From: a bacterium
Lineage (GTDB): Bacteria > Myxococcota_A > Bradymonadia > UBA7976 > UBA1532
Assembly (NCBI GenBank): GCA_030427205.1
Contig: JAUHXC010000063.1
Coordinates: 1-48,850 of the forward strand
Reading direction: 5' to 3'
DNA length: 48,850 nt
The notes below the pieces were generated by a model that made no database searches, was not told where the DNA came from, and saw only the letters and a list, made by a program, of their open reading frames with translations. Position numbers and translations under genes: made by a program. Every line of letters starts with the position of its first letter. Position 1 is the stretch's first letter. This document shows positions 25,846 through 34,848 of the stretch, piece after piece.

Positions 25846-27047
25846 ACCCGGCCCGAGTCATCGGGCATGACTTCGCCGATCGCTACACGGTCACCGCCGC
25901 GATCGGATCGGGCGGCATGGGCGCCGTCTACCGGGCCCACGACCGCCGCCTCGACCGCGCCGTCGCCCTGAAGACGTGCCCCGACCACCCGCCCGACCTC
26001 GCCGCCCGCTTCCGACGCGAGGCGCAGACCCTCGCCGGCCTCGACCACCCCAACCTGATCACCGTCTTCGATCTGGGCCACGACGCCGACCTCGGGCTGC
26101 TGTGGATGGCCCAGCCGCTGATCAACGGGCTCTCCCTCGCTGACGCCCTGCGCACGTCGGGCCCGCTGCCCCCCGCACGCGCCGCACACATCGGGCGGGC
26201 CGTGCTCGACGGCCTCGACTGCGCCCACCGCGCCGGGCTCGTCCACCGCGACGTCAAGCCGGGCAACATCATGCTGCACCGGGGGGTCGACGGCGCCGAG
26301 CGGGTGACGCTCATCGACTTCGGCGTCGCTCGACCGGTCGACGACCCCGACCCGCTCACGGCCTCGGGGCTGGTGATGGGCACCCCGGCCTACATGGCGC
26401 CGGAGCAGATCCGGCAGGGCGTCGTCGCGCCGTCGATCGACCTGTACGCGCTCGGCGCCACGCTCTACGCCGCCGTCGCCGGCCACCCGCCGTTCCGAGC
26501 GCCGACGACCCTGGAGGTCGCCCGGCAGCACCTCGAAGCCGACGTGCCGCCGCTGCCCCAGCGCGTGCCCCGCGGCCTGGCCGACGCGATCACCCGGGCG
26601 CTGCGCAAGGATCCCGGCGTTCGCCCCGACGCCGCCGAGCTGCGGGCGCTGCTCTCACCCGCCGCGCCGCTCCCTCCGACGCAGCCGTTGCCGGCCACCG
26701 AGCCGGCGCATGTCTCAGGGGAGTTGGTCTCCGAGCCCGCCCCACCACGGCGGGCACCGGTCGGGCTGGCGTTCGTGGCCGGGGTGGCGACGGCGGTGGC
26801 GATCTCGGTGATGATCTGGCCGTCTGCGTCTCATCGGGCGCCGAGTCCACCTGCGCCGCCTGCGGCGGCGGTGCCCGAAGAGCCAACGCCGCTCGAACGC
26901 TTCGACCGCGCGCTGGCCGACTGCGATTGCGAGAGCGCCGACGCGCTGGCGGGTGATGTCGAACTGGACATCCGCCGGACGCGGGAGTTGGCCAAGCGGT
27001 GCCATCTGGCGCAGGGGGCGTGCCGCCCGAAAGCGGGCAGTGAATGA
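25842..27047 (+). CDS. Ser/Thr protein kinase with one membrane span (kinase 1)
   Basis: The protein has 401 residues from a TTG start overlapping the upstream stop. Hanks-type kinase domain (about 14-272): glycine loop IGSGGMGAVY (21-30), Lys44 in VALK, HRDVKPGN (135-142) with catalytic Asp137, DFG 159-161 and APEQ. A Pro-rich linker leads to a membrane span at about 306-326 (VGLAFVAGVATAVAISVMIW). The outer tail of about 75 residues ends with conserved Cys residues (LADCDCESADALAG, KRCHLAQGAC) shared with kinase 2. The N-terminal kinase is cytoplasmic and the Cys tail external. It is the last gene of a three-gene operon. Confidence 0.93.
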   Translation: MNPARVIGHDFADRYTVTAAIGSGGMGAVYRAHDRRLDRAVALKTCPDHPPDLAARFRREAQTLAGLDHPNLITVFDLGHDADLGLLWMAQPLINGLSLADALRTSGPLPPARAAHIGRAVLDGLDCAHRAGLVHRDVKPGNIMLHRGVDGAERVTLIDFGVARPVDDPDPLTASGLVMGTPAYMAPEQIRQGVVAPSIDLYALGATLYAAVAGHPPFRAPTTLEVARQHLEADVPPLPQRVPRGLADAITRALRKDPGVRPDAAELRALLSPAAPLPPTQPLPATEPAHVSGELVSEPAPPRRAPVGLAFVAGVATAVAISVMIWPSASHRAPSPPAPPAAAVPEEPTPLERFDRALADCDCESADALAGDVELDIRRTRELAKRCHLAQGACRPKAGSE

Positions 27048-27433
27048 CCGCATGGCATCGAGCGCACCGGCTCGCCTGGCCCATCGCCCACCGCCCACCG
27101 GGCGCCGGTGAAGTCGGCGTGCTCTTCACGCAGGGCCTCCCAGATGGCCTGGAGGCCAGCGCCGGTCCGCCACTTCGCCTCGATGGCCTCGGCGCCCGGC
27201 TCGACGGACGGCGCCTCCTGCCGCGGCGCTTGGGTCGGCAGCACCGCCTCGACGGCCGCCCGCGGCGTCTCGACCGGCGGCAGTTCTTCCGCCGGACCGA
27301 GCAGCCGCCTCGCCTGGCCGCTGGTGCGGCCCGCGGGGTCGGTGATCCTGTGGGGGTTGTCCTTCTTGGCGCTACCGCACCGTACCCGTCGAAGATCCAA
27401 CCCTGGCGTGACACGCGAATGTGCTTGAGCCAT
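27048..27433 (-). pseudogene. Possible remnant of an IS21/IstA-type transposase
   Basis: A minus-strand frame here reads through AKKDNPHRITDPAGR and contains IEAKWRTGAGLQAIWEALRE followed by EHADFTG. This resembles the second helix-turn-helix of IS21-family IstA proteins (pattern like GLSAQRIYQDLxxEHGFxGS). The similarity stops after about 120 residues, next to the kinase stop codon, and no DDE domain or IstB follows. If correct, it is a recombination scar just upstream of RADAR. The call is weak because it rests on remembered family patterns. The remaining 53 bp to rdrA carry its ribosome site. Confidence 0.3.
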
Positions 27434-27486
27434 AGTCGGGTCGAAGTGCTCACCTGCGGATGACGGACCCACAACGGAGGACAGAT

Positions 27487-30400
27487 ATGGAACGCCGGCC
27501 GGTACTCGACACCGCCCCACGATCGTGGGGTGAACTGCTCGACGACGAGCGCCAGCTTCTCGAGGGCTTGAACCGGTTCATCGGTCATTGCCTCAACGGC
27601 GCCGCACGCATCGAGGCCCGCCAGCAGCACAACCTCGGTGGTCGACGTCCGAGAATAGACCGCGTCCGAGAAGGCCGGGTTGCGATGCTCAACGGCCCCC
27701 GAGGCACCGGCAAGACGACGCTCCTGCTGACAGCAATGGCTTGGTGGACTTGTCCCGAGGAGCAGCAGAGTTCGCGGGCTGACCTAGACGATGGGCCGTC
27801 AGGTGGACCGCGAGCCTTCGCCGAAATCGGCCAACGGATCGCGTGTCTGGACTTGCTCGATTTTGATCCCCAGCCGCCTGGAATGCCCGTCTACGCGTGG
27901 CTCGTACATGCGTTTCAACCGTTGGTCGACGCCATCGACGCCACAACCCCGCGAGATGCTCGCCGGGGTGACGAGCCCGACTTGCTGACCCGCTGGAACC
28001 GGTTGGCCGAGAACGCGGCGATCGGCTGGCAGACCGAGTCACGGTGGCCGCTCCCGTCAGCGGATGCCGAGATCGACGCCAGCCAGAAGACCGAGCGGTG
28101 GTTGAACCTCAGCCATCACTGGCGAGCGTTCATCGACGCCCTGCTGCAGGCAGAGCCAACGATCGAGTTGGTGCTGGTTCCAGTCGACGACATCGACATG
28201 CAGCCCCGTGGTGCGTTGGACCTTCTCCAGGCGATGCGCGTCTTCTATCACCCCCGTGTGCTGTTCGTGTTGACGGGCGACAGGGCACACCTGGAGAGGG
28301 TCGTACGCCGAGAGTTGGCCGGGCGAATGAGTCAGGCATCACCGAGCATCGAACCCAACGAGGCCCCAGAACTCGCGAAGGCGTTGGTCGACAAGTCGAT
28401 CCCACGAGCACAGACATTTCCGGTGAGGGCCCTGAGCTGGCTCGAAGCGCTCGACTGGCAAAGTGGGGTGTTGCGCGAGCGGCTTGGCGAGCGTGCGCGA
28501 GGCTGGAATGCCGAGGGCCTGCCCGCGCTGACCGAGCCCACATTGCCGATTCGTAGCGTGGCACATGTGGTCGCCGGTGCGACAACCGCAGAGGCCCTGA
28601 TGGCAGAGCTGGTCGAGCACGCGCGACCTCAAGGCTGGTTGAGCGTACGAGACCTGCCCGAGCCGCTGTTCGGATTCGAAGTACAGGTTCCTGGCTCGCT
28701 CGTCGCTTACGCTGTCAGCCATGGTGGGGCCGACCTCGGGCCAATGATCGCTCATCATACTGGCGTGGGGTGGGCGCCCGCCGGGACGCGCCTCGATGGG
28801 TTGCACTCGCTGACCGAGATACAGCGGGCCCCACCTGCCGTAGTCGCACTGGCGGAAGCCGGCGTGCTCGGCACGAATCGCATCTTCGGCCACGTTGTCG
28901 GTGGTCTCGTTCAGAGTATGTACAACTGGCATGGTCGCACCGTCTTCCTGCCTTGGCCAATGATGACTTTCAGCCGACCATCGACACCAGCGCGCATGCT
29001 CCGACGTTTTCGAGAGCTGTACGAAGATGTAGACCGGTTCGATCAGATCATGTTCGGTCCGACCAAGGAGGCCGCTGTCGAGTCGTGGCTTGCCCTTCAT
29101 ATAGAGCATGCAGCTTCGGAGCGCGGCTTTCGAGGGCGGCCGGATGGAGAGGGATGGGCAAAGCTCGTGGAGTTCGCTCGGGAGAATTTGATCTTCCTCG
29201 GACCGCGATTTGCGGAGTGGCTTCGCGATCGTCTGCCAATTCTGGCGGCTCCCGAGTTCGGCCTGTCGGCGCCGATGCAGGAGGCGTTGCTGGCGCTTGG
29301 TGAGTCAGTGGCCTTGCCGCCTGGCAAGAGCGACGAACTGGCAGAGATTTTCGATAGGCGCAAGGCGAGTAGCCCTTGGGATGGTGCCCGGCGTTCCCAC
29401 CTCGACCGGGAAGCGTACTTGGCTGGAGGTGACCGGCTCGATATAGACTCGTTCACAGACGAGGTCGAGCGTCAAGCCACCAATTCGCCCTGGTATACGC
29501 GCTACCGCTCGGCACCGAAGGTCGATGCGGCGCTTGAGAAGTGGCTCGACGTAGAGGTACGCGGCCGCACCGTGTACTCCTGGCTGTCTCGCGCCGATTT
29601 GGAGACGGGAACGCTGAGCGAGCGTGTACGCCTTCTGCATCGGCGGGACGGGCAAGGTCGCTGGGATCTGGACCACTGGGGTACTCATCGCATTCAGGCA
29701 GTGTTGGAGAAAGTCGACTGGACCAAGTCTCTCGATCCAATGCAGCGGACAAGCAGCGCCTCCGCTCATTTCTGGATGGCTCGGATCTGGTCGACATTGG
29801 TCGCAGCATGCCTGGAACTGGACATGCTATCTGGCGAACTTGCTGCCGAAATAGGTGGCTGGGTGGTCCTGACAGATGGCTGGCTCGATTCAGAGTGGGC
29901 TGGCCCGCGGTTGACCTGTGTCCCAGAGCTGGATGTCGACCCCGAGCACCAATGGATGATGGAGGGTACGGACCTGGTCTTGGCGGTCCCCAACGCGTGG
30001 AAGGTCGAGTGCCCGGAGCTGTCCGACGTTGAACCGGCTGGACGCGACGCGTTGGGGGCCTGGGCGATGGTGCTCCAGTCGGTGTGGCACGACTTGGGCC
30101 GCCCCGTGGCGCGACTGCAATTCGAGCGCCCCCGGGTCTTGGATCCCGAAGATGTGCTGCCAATGCCCCCGCTCGCGACATGGGTCGAGGCTGAGCGCTA
30201 TTGCATCTGGTGGCGAAAGAACATAGAGACTCTCGCATCCGCACAGCTCCCTCAAGGGTCCGCGCCAGTCGCGCGCGCGGCGCTCGTCGAGCGATGGCTC
30301 GACCGTATTCCAGAGATCATGAAGCCGACGCCTGACGGCCGGGCTATCGACGAGCCGGATGCGCCAGACTACCCGAGGCCGCCTGATAGGCTGCGAAACG

Positions 30401-30558
30401 CGGCTCGGGGGCTGCCCGGCCCTGACAAGGCGCCTGACCTCGTCGATTGGTGGGCCGAGGTCAACCCTGGCGCGCTGCTACAAGGCGCGCAACGAGAAGC
30501 TGTCGAGGCTGGATTGGTCGAGGCCCGGCAACCTCCAGGTATCGAGATCGTATTCTGA
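27487..30558 (+). CDS. rdrA: RdrA, AAA-type ATPase of the RADAR anti-phage system
   Basis: The protein has 1023 residues. ATG 27487 is preferred over 27460 because GGAGG lies 6 bp upstream. Walker A GPRGTGKTT (70-78), Walker B LVPVDDID (230-237) and a sensor-like LFVLTGD (259-265) define a KAP/AAA-type P-loop NTPase. A very long C-terminal part has no other recognisable motif. Identity rests mainly on the adjacent divergent adenosine deaminase, 3 bp downstream, which is the hallmark of rdrAB. In known RADAR, RdrA forms ring oligomers that act with RdrB to deaminate adenosine in RNA or ATP/dATP pools during phage infection. Base composition is a little less GC-rich than neighbours, consistent with transfer. 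Confidence 0.82.
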   Translation: MERRPVLDTAPRSWGELLDDERQLLEGLNRFIGHCLNGAARIEARQQHNLGGRRPRIDRVREGRVAMLNGPRGTGKTTLLLTAMAWWTCPEEQQSSRADLDDGPSGGPRAFAEIGQRIACLDLLDFDPQPPGMPVYAWLVHAFQPLVDAIDATTPRDARRGDEPDLLTRWNRLAENAAIGWQTESRWPLPSADAEIDASQKTERWLNLSHHWRAFIDALLQAEPTIELVLVPVDDIDMQPRGALDLLQAMRVFYHPRVLFVLTGDRAHLERVVRRELAGRMSQASPSIEPNEAPELAKALVDKSIPRAQTFPVRALSWLEALDWQSGVLRERLGERARGWNAEGLPALTEPTLPIRSVAHVVAGATTAEALMAELVEHARPQGWLSVRDLPEPLFGFEVQVPGSLVAYAVSHGGADLGPMIAHHTGVGWAPAGTRLDGLHSLTEIQRAPPAVVALAEAGVLGTNRIFGHVVGGLVQSMYNWHGRTVFLPWPMMTFSRPSTPARMLRRFRELYEDVDRFDQIMFGPTKEAAVESWLALHIEHAASERGFRGRPDGEGWAKLVEFARENLIFLGPRFAEWLRDRLPILAAPEFGLSAPMQEALLALGESVALPPGKSDELAEIFDRRKASSPWDGARRSHLDREAYLAGGDRLDIDSFTDEVERQATNSPWYTRYRSAPKVDAALEKWLDVEVRGRTVYSWLSRADLETGTLSERVRLLHRRDGQGRWDLDHWGTHRIQAVLEKVDWTKSLDPMQRTSSASAHFWMARIWSTLVAACLELDMLSGELAAEIGGWVVLTDGWLDSEWAGPRLTCVPELDVDPEHQWMMEGTDLVLAVPNAWKVECPELSDVEPAGRDALGAWAMVLQSVWHDLGRPVARLQFERPRVLDPEDVLPMPPLATWVEAERYCIWWRKNIETLASAQLPQGSAPVARAALVERWLDRIPEIMKPTPDGRAIDEPDAPDYPRPPDRLRNAARGLPGPDKAPDLVDWWAEVNPGALLQGAQREAVEAGLVEARQPPGIEIVF

Positions 30559-30561
30559 TCG

Positions 30562-32745
30562 ATGAGCGAGACTCACCGACAACACGCTCAAGAACTCGCC
30601 GCTCCGTGGGTCGAGCTGGCCGCTTTGGAGCGACCTGAGCCAATCGAGCACCGATGGGCGGAGTTGGAGAGCTACGCCCGGACCGTACTTCGCCGAGCCG
30701 GGCCGCGCTACGTGCTGCGCGAACCGGATGAGCCCGACGAGGTTGGCGACGAAGTCCTGCGTTGGCGTTTCCTATCGCTCGCCCTGCCTTCGATGCTTTG
30801 GTGTGCGGCGGCTCATACGCCGCCCGAGCCGCTGCCACCACCAAATCAGGTCCGATTGCTCGATCGTATGGTCGCACCGTCCGGGCCGGTGGCGCACCTC
30901 CACCTGCACCTCAACGCGGTGGCCTCGTTCGAATTGGTCTGGAGCGCACTGGCCGCCAGGGGAATACCCGAGCCCAAATTGCTCAAAGACTCTCCGCTGG
31001 GCAGTGGAGACGATGCCCGCCGACGGTGGCGGGCGATGCTCGTCCGAGCGATGCTCGTGCGGCGGATGCTGGCCGAAGCAGTCCAGTCGGGGCGTAGCCT
31101 GGATGAGATCTGCGCCGTGGCCCCCTCGGGCAGTGCGCGGGCCGCACGCCGAACAGCACTCGAGCAGTTCGTGGGCGACGCCCCTTTGGACAACGGCTTC
31201 GTCGGCCGTGAAGGGCTGCTCGCTCGAATGGCCCTGCCAGATGCTCCCGCGACGGGGTTGTTCCTCAAGCCCGACCACGTTTGGGCTGCTGATAGGCTTC
31301 CGCTCTCCGGGTCCGTGGATGGGAGCGCGGAGACCCATCTGCTCGCTCGCGCGAAGCGGGCCGTGATCGAGGGTCAGGTTGGCATCCTCTTCACCCGGGC
31401 CCTCACCCGCTACGTGCGAATGGCCTGTCTTCTCTACCGGCACCTCACCTGCGAGGCCCCAGTCGATGGCCGAGCTGCCGGGCTGGGATCCTTCAGCGAG
31501 ACTTTCCATCGAGCATATCCATACTTGCACGCGCTCCGCGGCCTGTTGCCCGCCCCGCCGACAGACTCTGTCCTCGACATCGAACATGTCGAGGCCCGTA
31601 TTCGGCCGCACATACCCTCGATGCGCAAGCATGTAGACGCGCTCACGTCTCGACAGGGAGGGCCGCAGCTTCGCTTGATCATTCATCTGATTCGGACCAC
31701 GCCAAAGACGCTCGGCACACGAGCGCGCGGGCTGAGCCAGGAAGTTGATGCGCTGGAGAAAGCCCTGGACAGCGATCCAGCGCTGTTGTGCTGGCTGCGG
31801 GGCTTCGATCTGGCTGGCGACGAGGTCGGAGGGCCGCTTTGGTGCGCAGCACATGCCCTCCACCGCCTGCGGTTGGTTGGCGATCGAGCGGCCGCCCGAG
31901 CCGGGGTCGAGCCACCCGGCTTGACGTTGCACGTCGGAGAAGACGGGTGGTCCACCATCGGCAGGCTACGCGCCATCGATGGACCCTTCGTGTGGAAGCT
32001 GCTCCGCCGAGGCGACCGACTTGGGCATGCGCTGATACTCGGCCGGGAAGTGAGGGAGGCCCGAGCTCAATGGGTTCAGTGCCCTCGTTGGGTTCGCATG
32101 TTGGATCTAGCTTGGTTCCTGGGCCAGCCCGAAGCGAACAACGATGTGCTTTCGGAGGTACTCAGGGATGAGCTGCGGCTACACCTGGAGGCGTCCGGCT
32201 TCCCCGTCACCCTCGACCTCCATCAGGTCTGGCGGGGCCTGGGCCGCGCCGGTGGGTTTGTGGAAGCCCTCATTCGCCCCAAGACACGATTGCCCACCGC
32301 ACCAGATCGGCGGTTCGTATTCAGAGTGCTCCAGCAGCAGTCGATCCTATGGGATCTGGGCCCGGAGCTATCCACTACGAGTAGCGCTTCCCATGTCGAT
32401 GGCGCGCTCGTCGAAGCTCTCGAAGGTATCCGTCAGCGGCTCTTGCAGCGTGCTGCTAGATGGCAGCTCGTTATCGAGGCCAACCCAACGTCGAACTTGA
32501 TCATCGGTGGAGCCGACAAGCCCTTTGCGCAGCCTTTCTTTCAGCGTCGCCCGACCAGCCGCGAGGAAGCAGGTGTCGTTCCGGTGACTCTATCCGCCGA
32601 CGACCCGCTTCAATTCGCCACTCGGCTCGATGACGAGTACGCCTATGCATTCGCGGGGATGGTTCGAGACGGTGTCCCGGCTTCCTACGCTCGGGAGTGG
32701 TTGCAAGAGAGCGCCCGGGTATCGGTTCGGGCCCGATTCAGGTAG
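30562..32745 (+). CDS. rdrB: RdrB, divergent adenosine deaminase of the RADAR anti-phage system
   Basis: The protein has 727 residues. Amidohydrolase-type adenosine deaminase motifs are in order and intact: metal-binding HLHLHLN (112-118), LHVGED with His457 and Glu460 (HAGE position), GDRLGHA with His489, IEANPTSN (638-645, E-x-CPTSN position) and LSADDP (677-682, final metal-binding Asp pair). It is about twice the length of housekeeping Add, with large insertions, as in RdrB, which assembles into a dodecameric shell. It starts 3 bp after rdrA, so the two are co-translated. No third RADAR gene (SLATT or Csx27-like) is adjacent. It converts adenosine to inosine or (d)ATP to (d)ITP in known systems. 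Confidence 0.87.
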   Translation: MSETHRQHAQELAAPWVELAALERPEPIEHRWAELESYARTVLRRAGPRYVLREPDEPDEVGDEVLRWRFLSLALPSMLWCAAAHTPPEPLPPPNQVRLLDRMVAPSGPVAHLHLHLNAVASFELVWSALAARGIPEPKLLKDSPLGSGDDARRRWRAMLVRAMLVRRMLAEAVQSGRSLDEICAVAPSGSARAARRTALEQFVGDAPLDNGFVGREGLLARMALPDAPATGLFLKPDHVWAADRLPLSGSVDGSAETHLLARAKRAVIEGQVGILFTRALTRYVRMACLLYRHLTCEAPVDGRAAGLGSFSETFHRAYPYLHALRGLLPAPPTDSVLDIEHVEARIRPHIPSMRKHVDALTSRQGGPQLRLIIHLIRTTPKTLGTRARGLSQEVDALEKALDSDPALLCWLRGFDLAGDEVGGPLWCAAHALHRLRLVGDRAAARAGVEPPGLTLHVGEDGWSTIGRLRAIDGPFVWKLLRRGDRLGHALILGREVREARAQWVQCPRWVRMLDLAWFLGQPEANNDVLSEVLRDELRLHLEASGFPVTLDLHQVWRGLGRAGGFVEALIRPKTRLPTAPDRRFVFRVLQQQSILWDLGPELSTTSSASHVDGALVEALEGIRQRLLQRAARWQLVIEANPTSNLIIGGADKPFAQPFFQRRPTSREEAGVVPVTLSADDPLQFATRLDDEYAYAFAGMVRDGVPASYAREWLQESARVSVRARFR

Positions 32746-32767
32746 GTGACCGTCGTCGCCAGCATCG

Positions 32768-32971
32768 TCAAACGACCGGCCCACCCCCGCGGGTCCGAAG
32801 CGGGATCAGGGCCGCGGGCAGCTCGACGCCCGCTATCGACGGCTGATAGGCCCGGTGGAACGGATCGTGCGCGGTCACCCGGGGACGCGAGCACAACGCA
32901 TACCGGGCGATCGGGGTCTCGGTGACGAAGCGGAGCTCCAGCCCGAGGCGGGCCCAATCGATCTCGGACAT
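32768..32971 (-). CDS. Small hypothetical protein, 67 residues
   Basis: It starts MSEIDWARLGLELRFVTETP; a strong GGGAGGACCG site precedes ATG 32971, which is why it is called. It converges on rdrB with a 22-bp gap, so it is not part of the RADAR operon. There is no signal peptide, membrane span or recognised domain. A 27-bp perfect palindrome lies 54-80 bp upstream and could be its operator. Confidence 0.5.
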   Translation of the reverse strand: MSEIDWARLGLELRFVTETPIARYALCSRPRVTAHDPFHRAYQPSIAGVELPAALIPLRTRGGGPVV

Positions 32972-33024
32972 CGGTCCTCCCGGCGACCGGGAGGTCACCA
33001 CAGGTCGCGGGGGCGATCAACGGG

Positions 33025-33051
33025 GGCGTGTCGGGCGCCGCCCGACACGCC
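33025..33051. repeat. Perfect 13-bp inverted repeat with 1-bp spacer
   Basis: GGCGTGTCGGGCG, C, CGCCCGACACGCC. It could be a regulator operator for the gene starting at 32971, or a strong GC hairpin ending transcription from the truncated integrase. No T-tract follows on either strand, so a classical terminator is unlikely. Confidence 0.6.
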
Positions 33052-33165
33052 GGAACGTGGCGCAGAGGGGCGCCTCGGCGTGCCGGGATGTTCCGTCGGA
33101 CGTTCCAGGATCAGCGGCGAAAGAGGTGGACGAAGCGGTAGAGAGCGACACTGAAGAGTACACCC

Positions 33166-33229
33166 AACTATCCGATATTTCGGCCGAATCCGCGCCCCCG
33201 CTTGGTTGCGTTGGATCTACCGGATAGTT
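33166..33229. repeat. 64-bp segment bounded by 9-bp inverted repeats
   Basis: AACTATCCG at 33166-33174 and its exact inverse CGGATAGTT at 33221-33229 enclose 46 bp. The outer edge coincides with the point where the integrase reading frame is cut (its TAA lies inside the repeat). It may be a mini-transposon end, a recombination core site or chance; the AT-rich arms stand out in this GC-rich sequence. Confidence 0.45.
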
Positions 33230-33536
33230 AGAGCTCACTCGTGCTGCGCTTGGTCCTTGCGGCGGCGTCCTCGAGCCACCGCACCGCGCAGTCGCTCAGC
33301 GAGGTCCGCTCGGCCGGCGGCGCGCCGCCGCCCAGCGCCAGCTCTTTCTTGAGCCGGGCAACCTCGGCGAGCACCTCGGCGTGGGACAGGGTCGCGGGCA
33401 ACGTCTTCTGGGTCTCCTTCTGCTTTCCGGTCCGGGTGTCGGTCGCGTACACCCGGATGCGCCATCGTCCGTCCGCCAGCCGGCGCACGCCGCGCTGTCG
33501 GGTCTTCTTCGTCTTGCCGTGCGTCTTCTTCGACAT
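33228..33536 (-). pseudogene. 3'-truncated integrase
   Basis: It has 102 residues from ATG 33536 (GAGGAG upstream), starting MSKKTHGKTKKTRQRGVRRL. It is closely similar to the first about 100 residues of the intact integrase at 41554-42747 (shared: RGVRRLxDGRWRIRVYAT, AVRWLE, RTKRSTSEL). The frame ends in TAA exactly after SEL, where the intact gene continues YLDVLE. The core-binding and catalytic domains are absent, so it cannot recombine DNA. The break lies at an inverted repeat (33166-33229). It marks one border of a decayed element next to RADAR. Confidence 0.85.
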
Positions 33537-33816
33537 GTGCATCTCCTCGTTCGGTGACGCACGGCGCTGCATGCCGGGCAGGAGCGTAGATCACCGGCTC
33601 GGCTCGATCCAAGCGGGGCGCGTGGGCGGCGGCCCAGGCGTCGAGGGTCGATCGGCGGAAGAGGTAGGCCCCGCGGGCGCCTCGGCGGCCGTCGGGGGCC
33701 AGCTTGCCGCGGGCGATCAGCGCCCGGATGGCCTGCGGGCTCCGGTAGCCGAGGTGGGCCGCGGCCTCTTTGGTGGTGAGCCAGCCCTCGGTCGGTGCAG
33801 CGTCGCGCGTCGTCAT
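33235..33816 (-). CDS. Excisionase-like helix-turn-helix protein, upstream of truncated integrase
   Basis: The frame has 193 codons; ATG 33816 follows GGAGGCTGAG. Residues 1-70 form an AlpA/HTH_17-type winged helix (GWLTTKEAAAHLGYRSPQAI, then ARGKLAPDGRRGARGAYLFR and RSTLDAWAAAH), nearly identical to the protein at 42452-42979. The remaining about 120 codons overlap the integrase in another frame and are probably not under protein-level selection. A TCGARGCGC motif shared with three other sites lies 55 bp upstream. It probably once controlled excision of the element; with its integrase broken, it may persist as a repressor. Confidence 0.65.
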   Translation of the reverse strand: MTTRDAAPTEGWLTTKEAAAHLGYRSPQAIRALIARGKLAPDGRRGARGAYLFRRSTLDAWAAAHAPRLDRAEPVIYAPARHAAPCVTERGDAHVEEDARQDEEDPTARRAPAGGRTMAHPGVRDRHPDRKAEGDPEDVARDPVPRRGARRGCPAQERAGAGRRRAAGRADLAERLRGAVARGRRRKDQAQHE

Positions 33817-33870
33817 CTCAGCCTCCGGTGAGGCGGTCGTGGACGTCGCCGTTCAGCCTGCGACTGCATA

Positions 33871-33886
33871 TCGAAGCGCAGACCAG
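33871..33886 (-). promoter_or_regulatory. Shared 16-bp motif, copy 1
   Basis: TCGAAGCGCAGACCAG (plus strand), 55 bp upstream of the Xis-like gene at 33816. Consensus of the four copies is TCGARGCGCRRACMAG. Three copies sit 49-55 bp before a minus-strand ATG, so a promoter element or regulator site is likely. Confidence 0.5.
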
Positions 33887-33927
33887 AGAAATCGACATCG
33901 GACGGGCGGAAAGTCGGCGGCCGGCGA

Positions 33928-34800
33928 TCATGGCCCGGCCTCGTCGCCATCCGAGCCTTCGTCCTCGGCGGGCTCTCCGGCGCTGCCGTTCGACCCGCTC
34001 GCCGGCTCATCGCGAAGCACGTCCTTGACCAGTCCGGTGATCTGCTTCATTCCGGCACACCAGAGTTCCAAGACCGTCGGCTCATGGACGCTGCCCGCGG
34101 TTTGATCTGCTCCGCTCGCTGCCGAGCGCCGCTGTGCAGCGCGTTCTCGATGTCCACTCTCGTGCTCCTGCTCGGCCTCCTCGGGGTCGTCATCGCCTGC
34201 GTGTTCACCGGCTCGAGGCCTGGCGGCGTCTGCGCTGCCCAGCTCGGCGTATAGCCGCCGGGCCCGGCGCAGCGCGGGGCCCTGCTGATCCAGCGCCGCT
34301 TCCAGGCCAGCGATCTCGGCGTCCCGCTCGGCGACGGCCTCCTTCAACGCTTCGGCCTGGGCCTGGGCGGCGTCTCGCTCAGCGCGGGCAGTCTCGGCCT
34401 CTTCGCGAGCCGCCGCCAGCTCTGCTTTCAGGCGCTCGACCTCGGTTCGCGGTTCATGGCTCGCCACATCGAGGCGGTGGCGGACGGCGGCGGCGACGAA
34501 GTCCCGGCGCGCGAGGATGTGCCCCTTCCGGTTGCGGGCGACCAGCCGGTAGCGCCCCTCGCCATACGGTCGGATGGCGTGGCGCAGGTCGTACTCCGAG
34601 GACGTTGGCACGAGCGCGATCGGCTCGCCGTCTCGGTCGACGGCGCGCTCGGTCTCGCGACGCTTGTCGTCGAGCAGATACAGGCCGATCGTCGCGCTGG
34701 GCGCGACCCACTGCCGGTCGAGGATGGCGCAGCGCTTCCAGCGGCCGCTGCGACGTCGGTTCCGGCTGCGCCGGCTTCGGGGGAGGCTTTGGATGTACAT
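33928..34800 (-). CDS. Hypothetical coiled-coil protein
   Basis: The protein has 290 residues; ATG 34800 (MYIQSLPRSRRSRNRRR) is preferred to a further upstream ATG in noise-like sequence. A very basic N-terminus (16 or so Arg/Lys in the first 30) is followed by a small beta-rich part (IGLYLLDDKRRETERAVDRD, YRLVARNRKGHILARRDF). A coiled coil at about 110-190 (VERLKAELAAAREEAETARA onward) leads into an acidic, low-complexity tail. It may bind nucleic acid through the basic end; this is inference. It lies in the decayed mobile region and has the same 16-bp upstream motif (34849-34864) as the Xis-like genes, suggesting common control. Confidence 0.65.
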   Translation of the reverse strand: MYIQSLPRSRRSRNRRRSGRWKRCAILDRQWVAPSATIGLYLLDDKRRETERAVDRDGEPIALVPTSSEYDLRHAIRPYGEGRYRLVARNRKGHILARRDFVAAAVRHRLDVASHEPRTEVERLKAELAAAREEAETARAERDAAQAQAEALKEAVAERDAEIAGLEAALDQQGPALRRARRLYAELGSADAARPRAGEHAGDDDPEEAEQEHESGHRERAAQRRSAASGADQTAGSVHEPTVLELWCAGMKQITGLVKDVLRDEPASGSNGSAGEPAEDEGSDGDEAGP

Positions 34801-34848
34801 CGAGCACCTCGCTCGTCGTTGAGGTGCCCTCCAAGCTGCGACCGCGGG

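Noticed and set aside
32745..32971. The 67-residue gene as a third RADAR component
   Set aside because: It is on the opposite strand, convergent with rdrB, and has no SLATT-like or membrane character.
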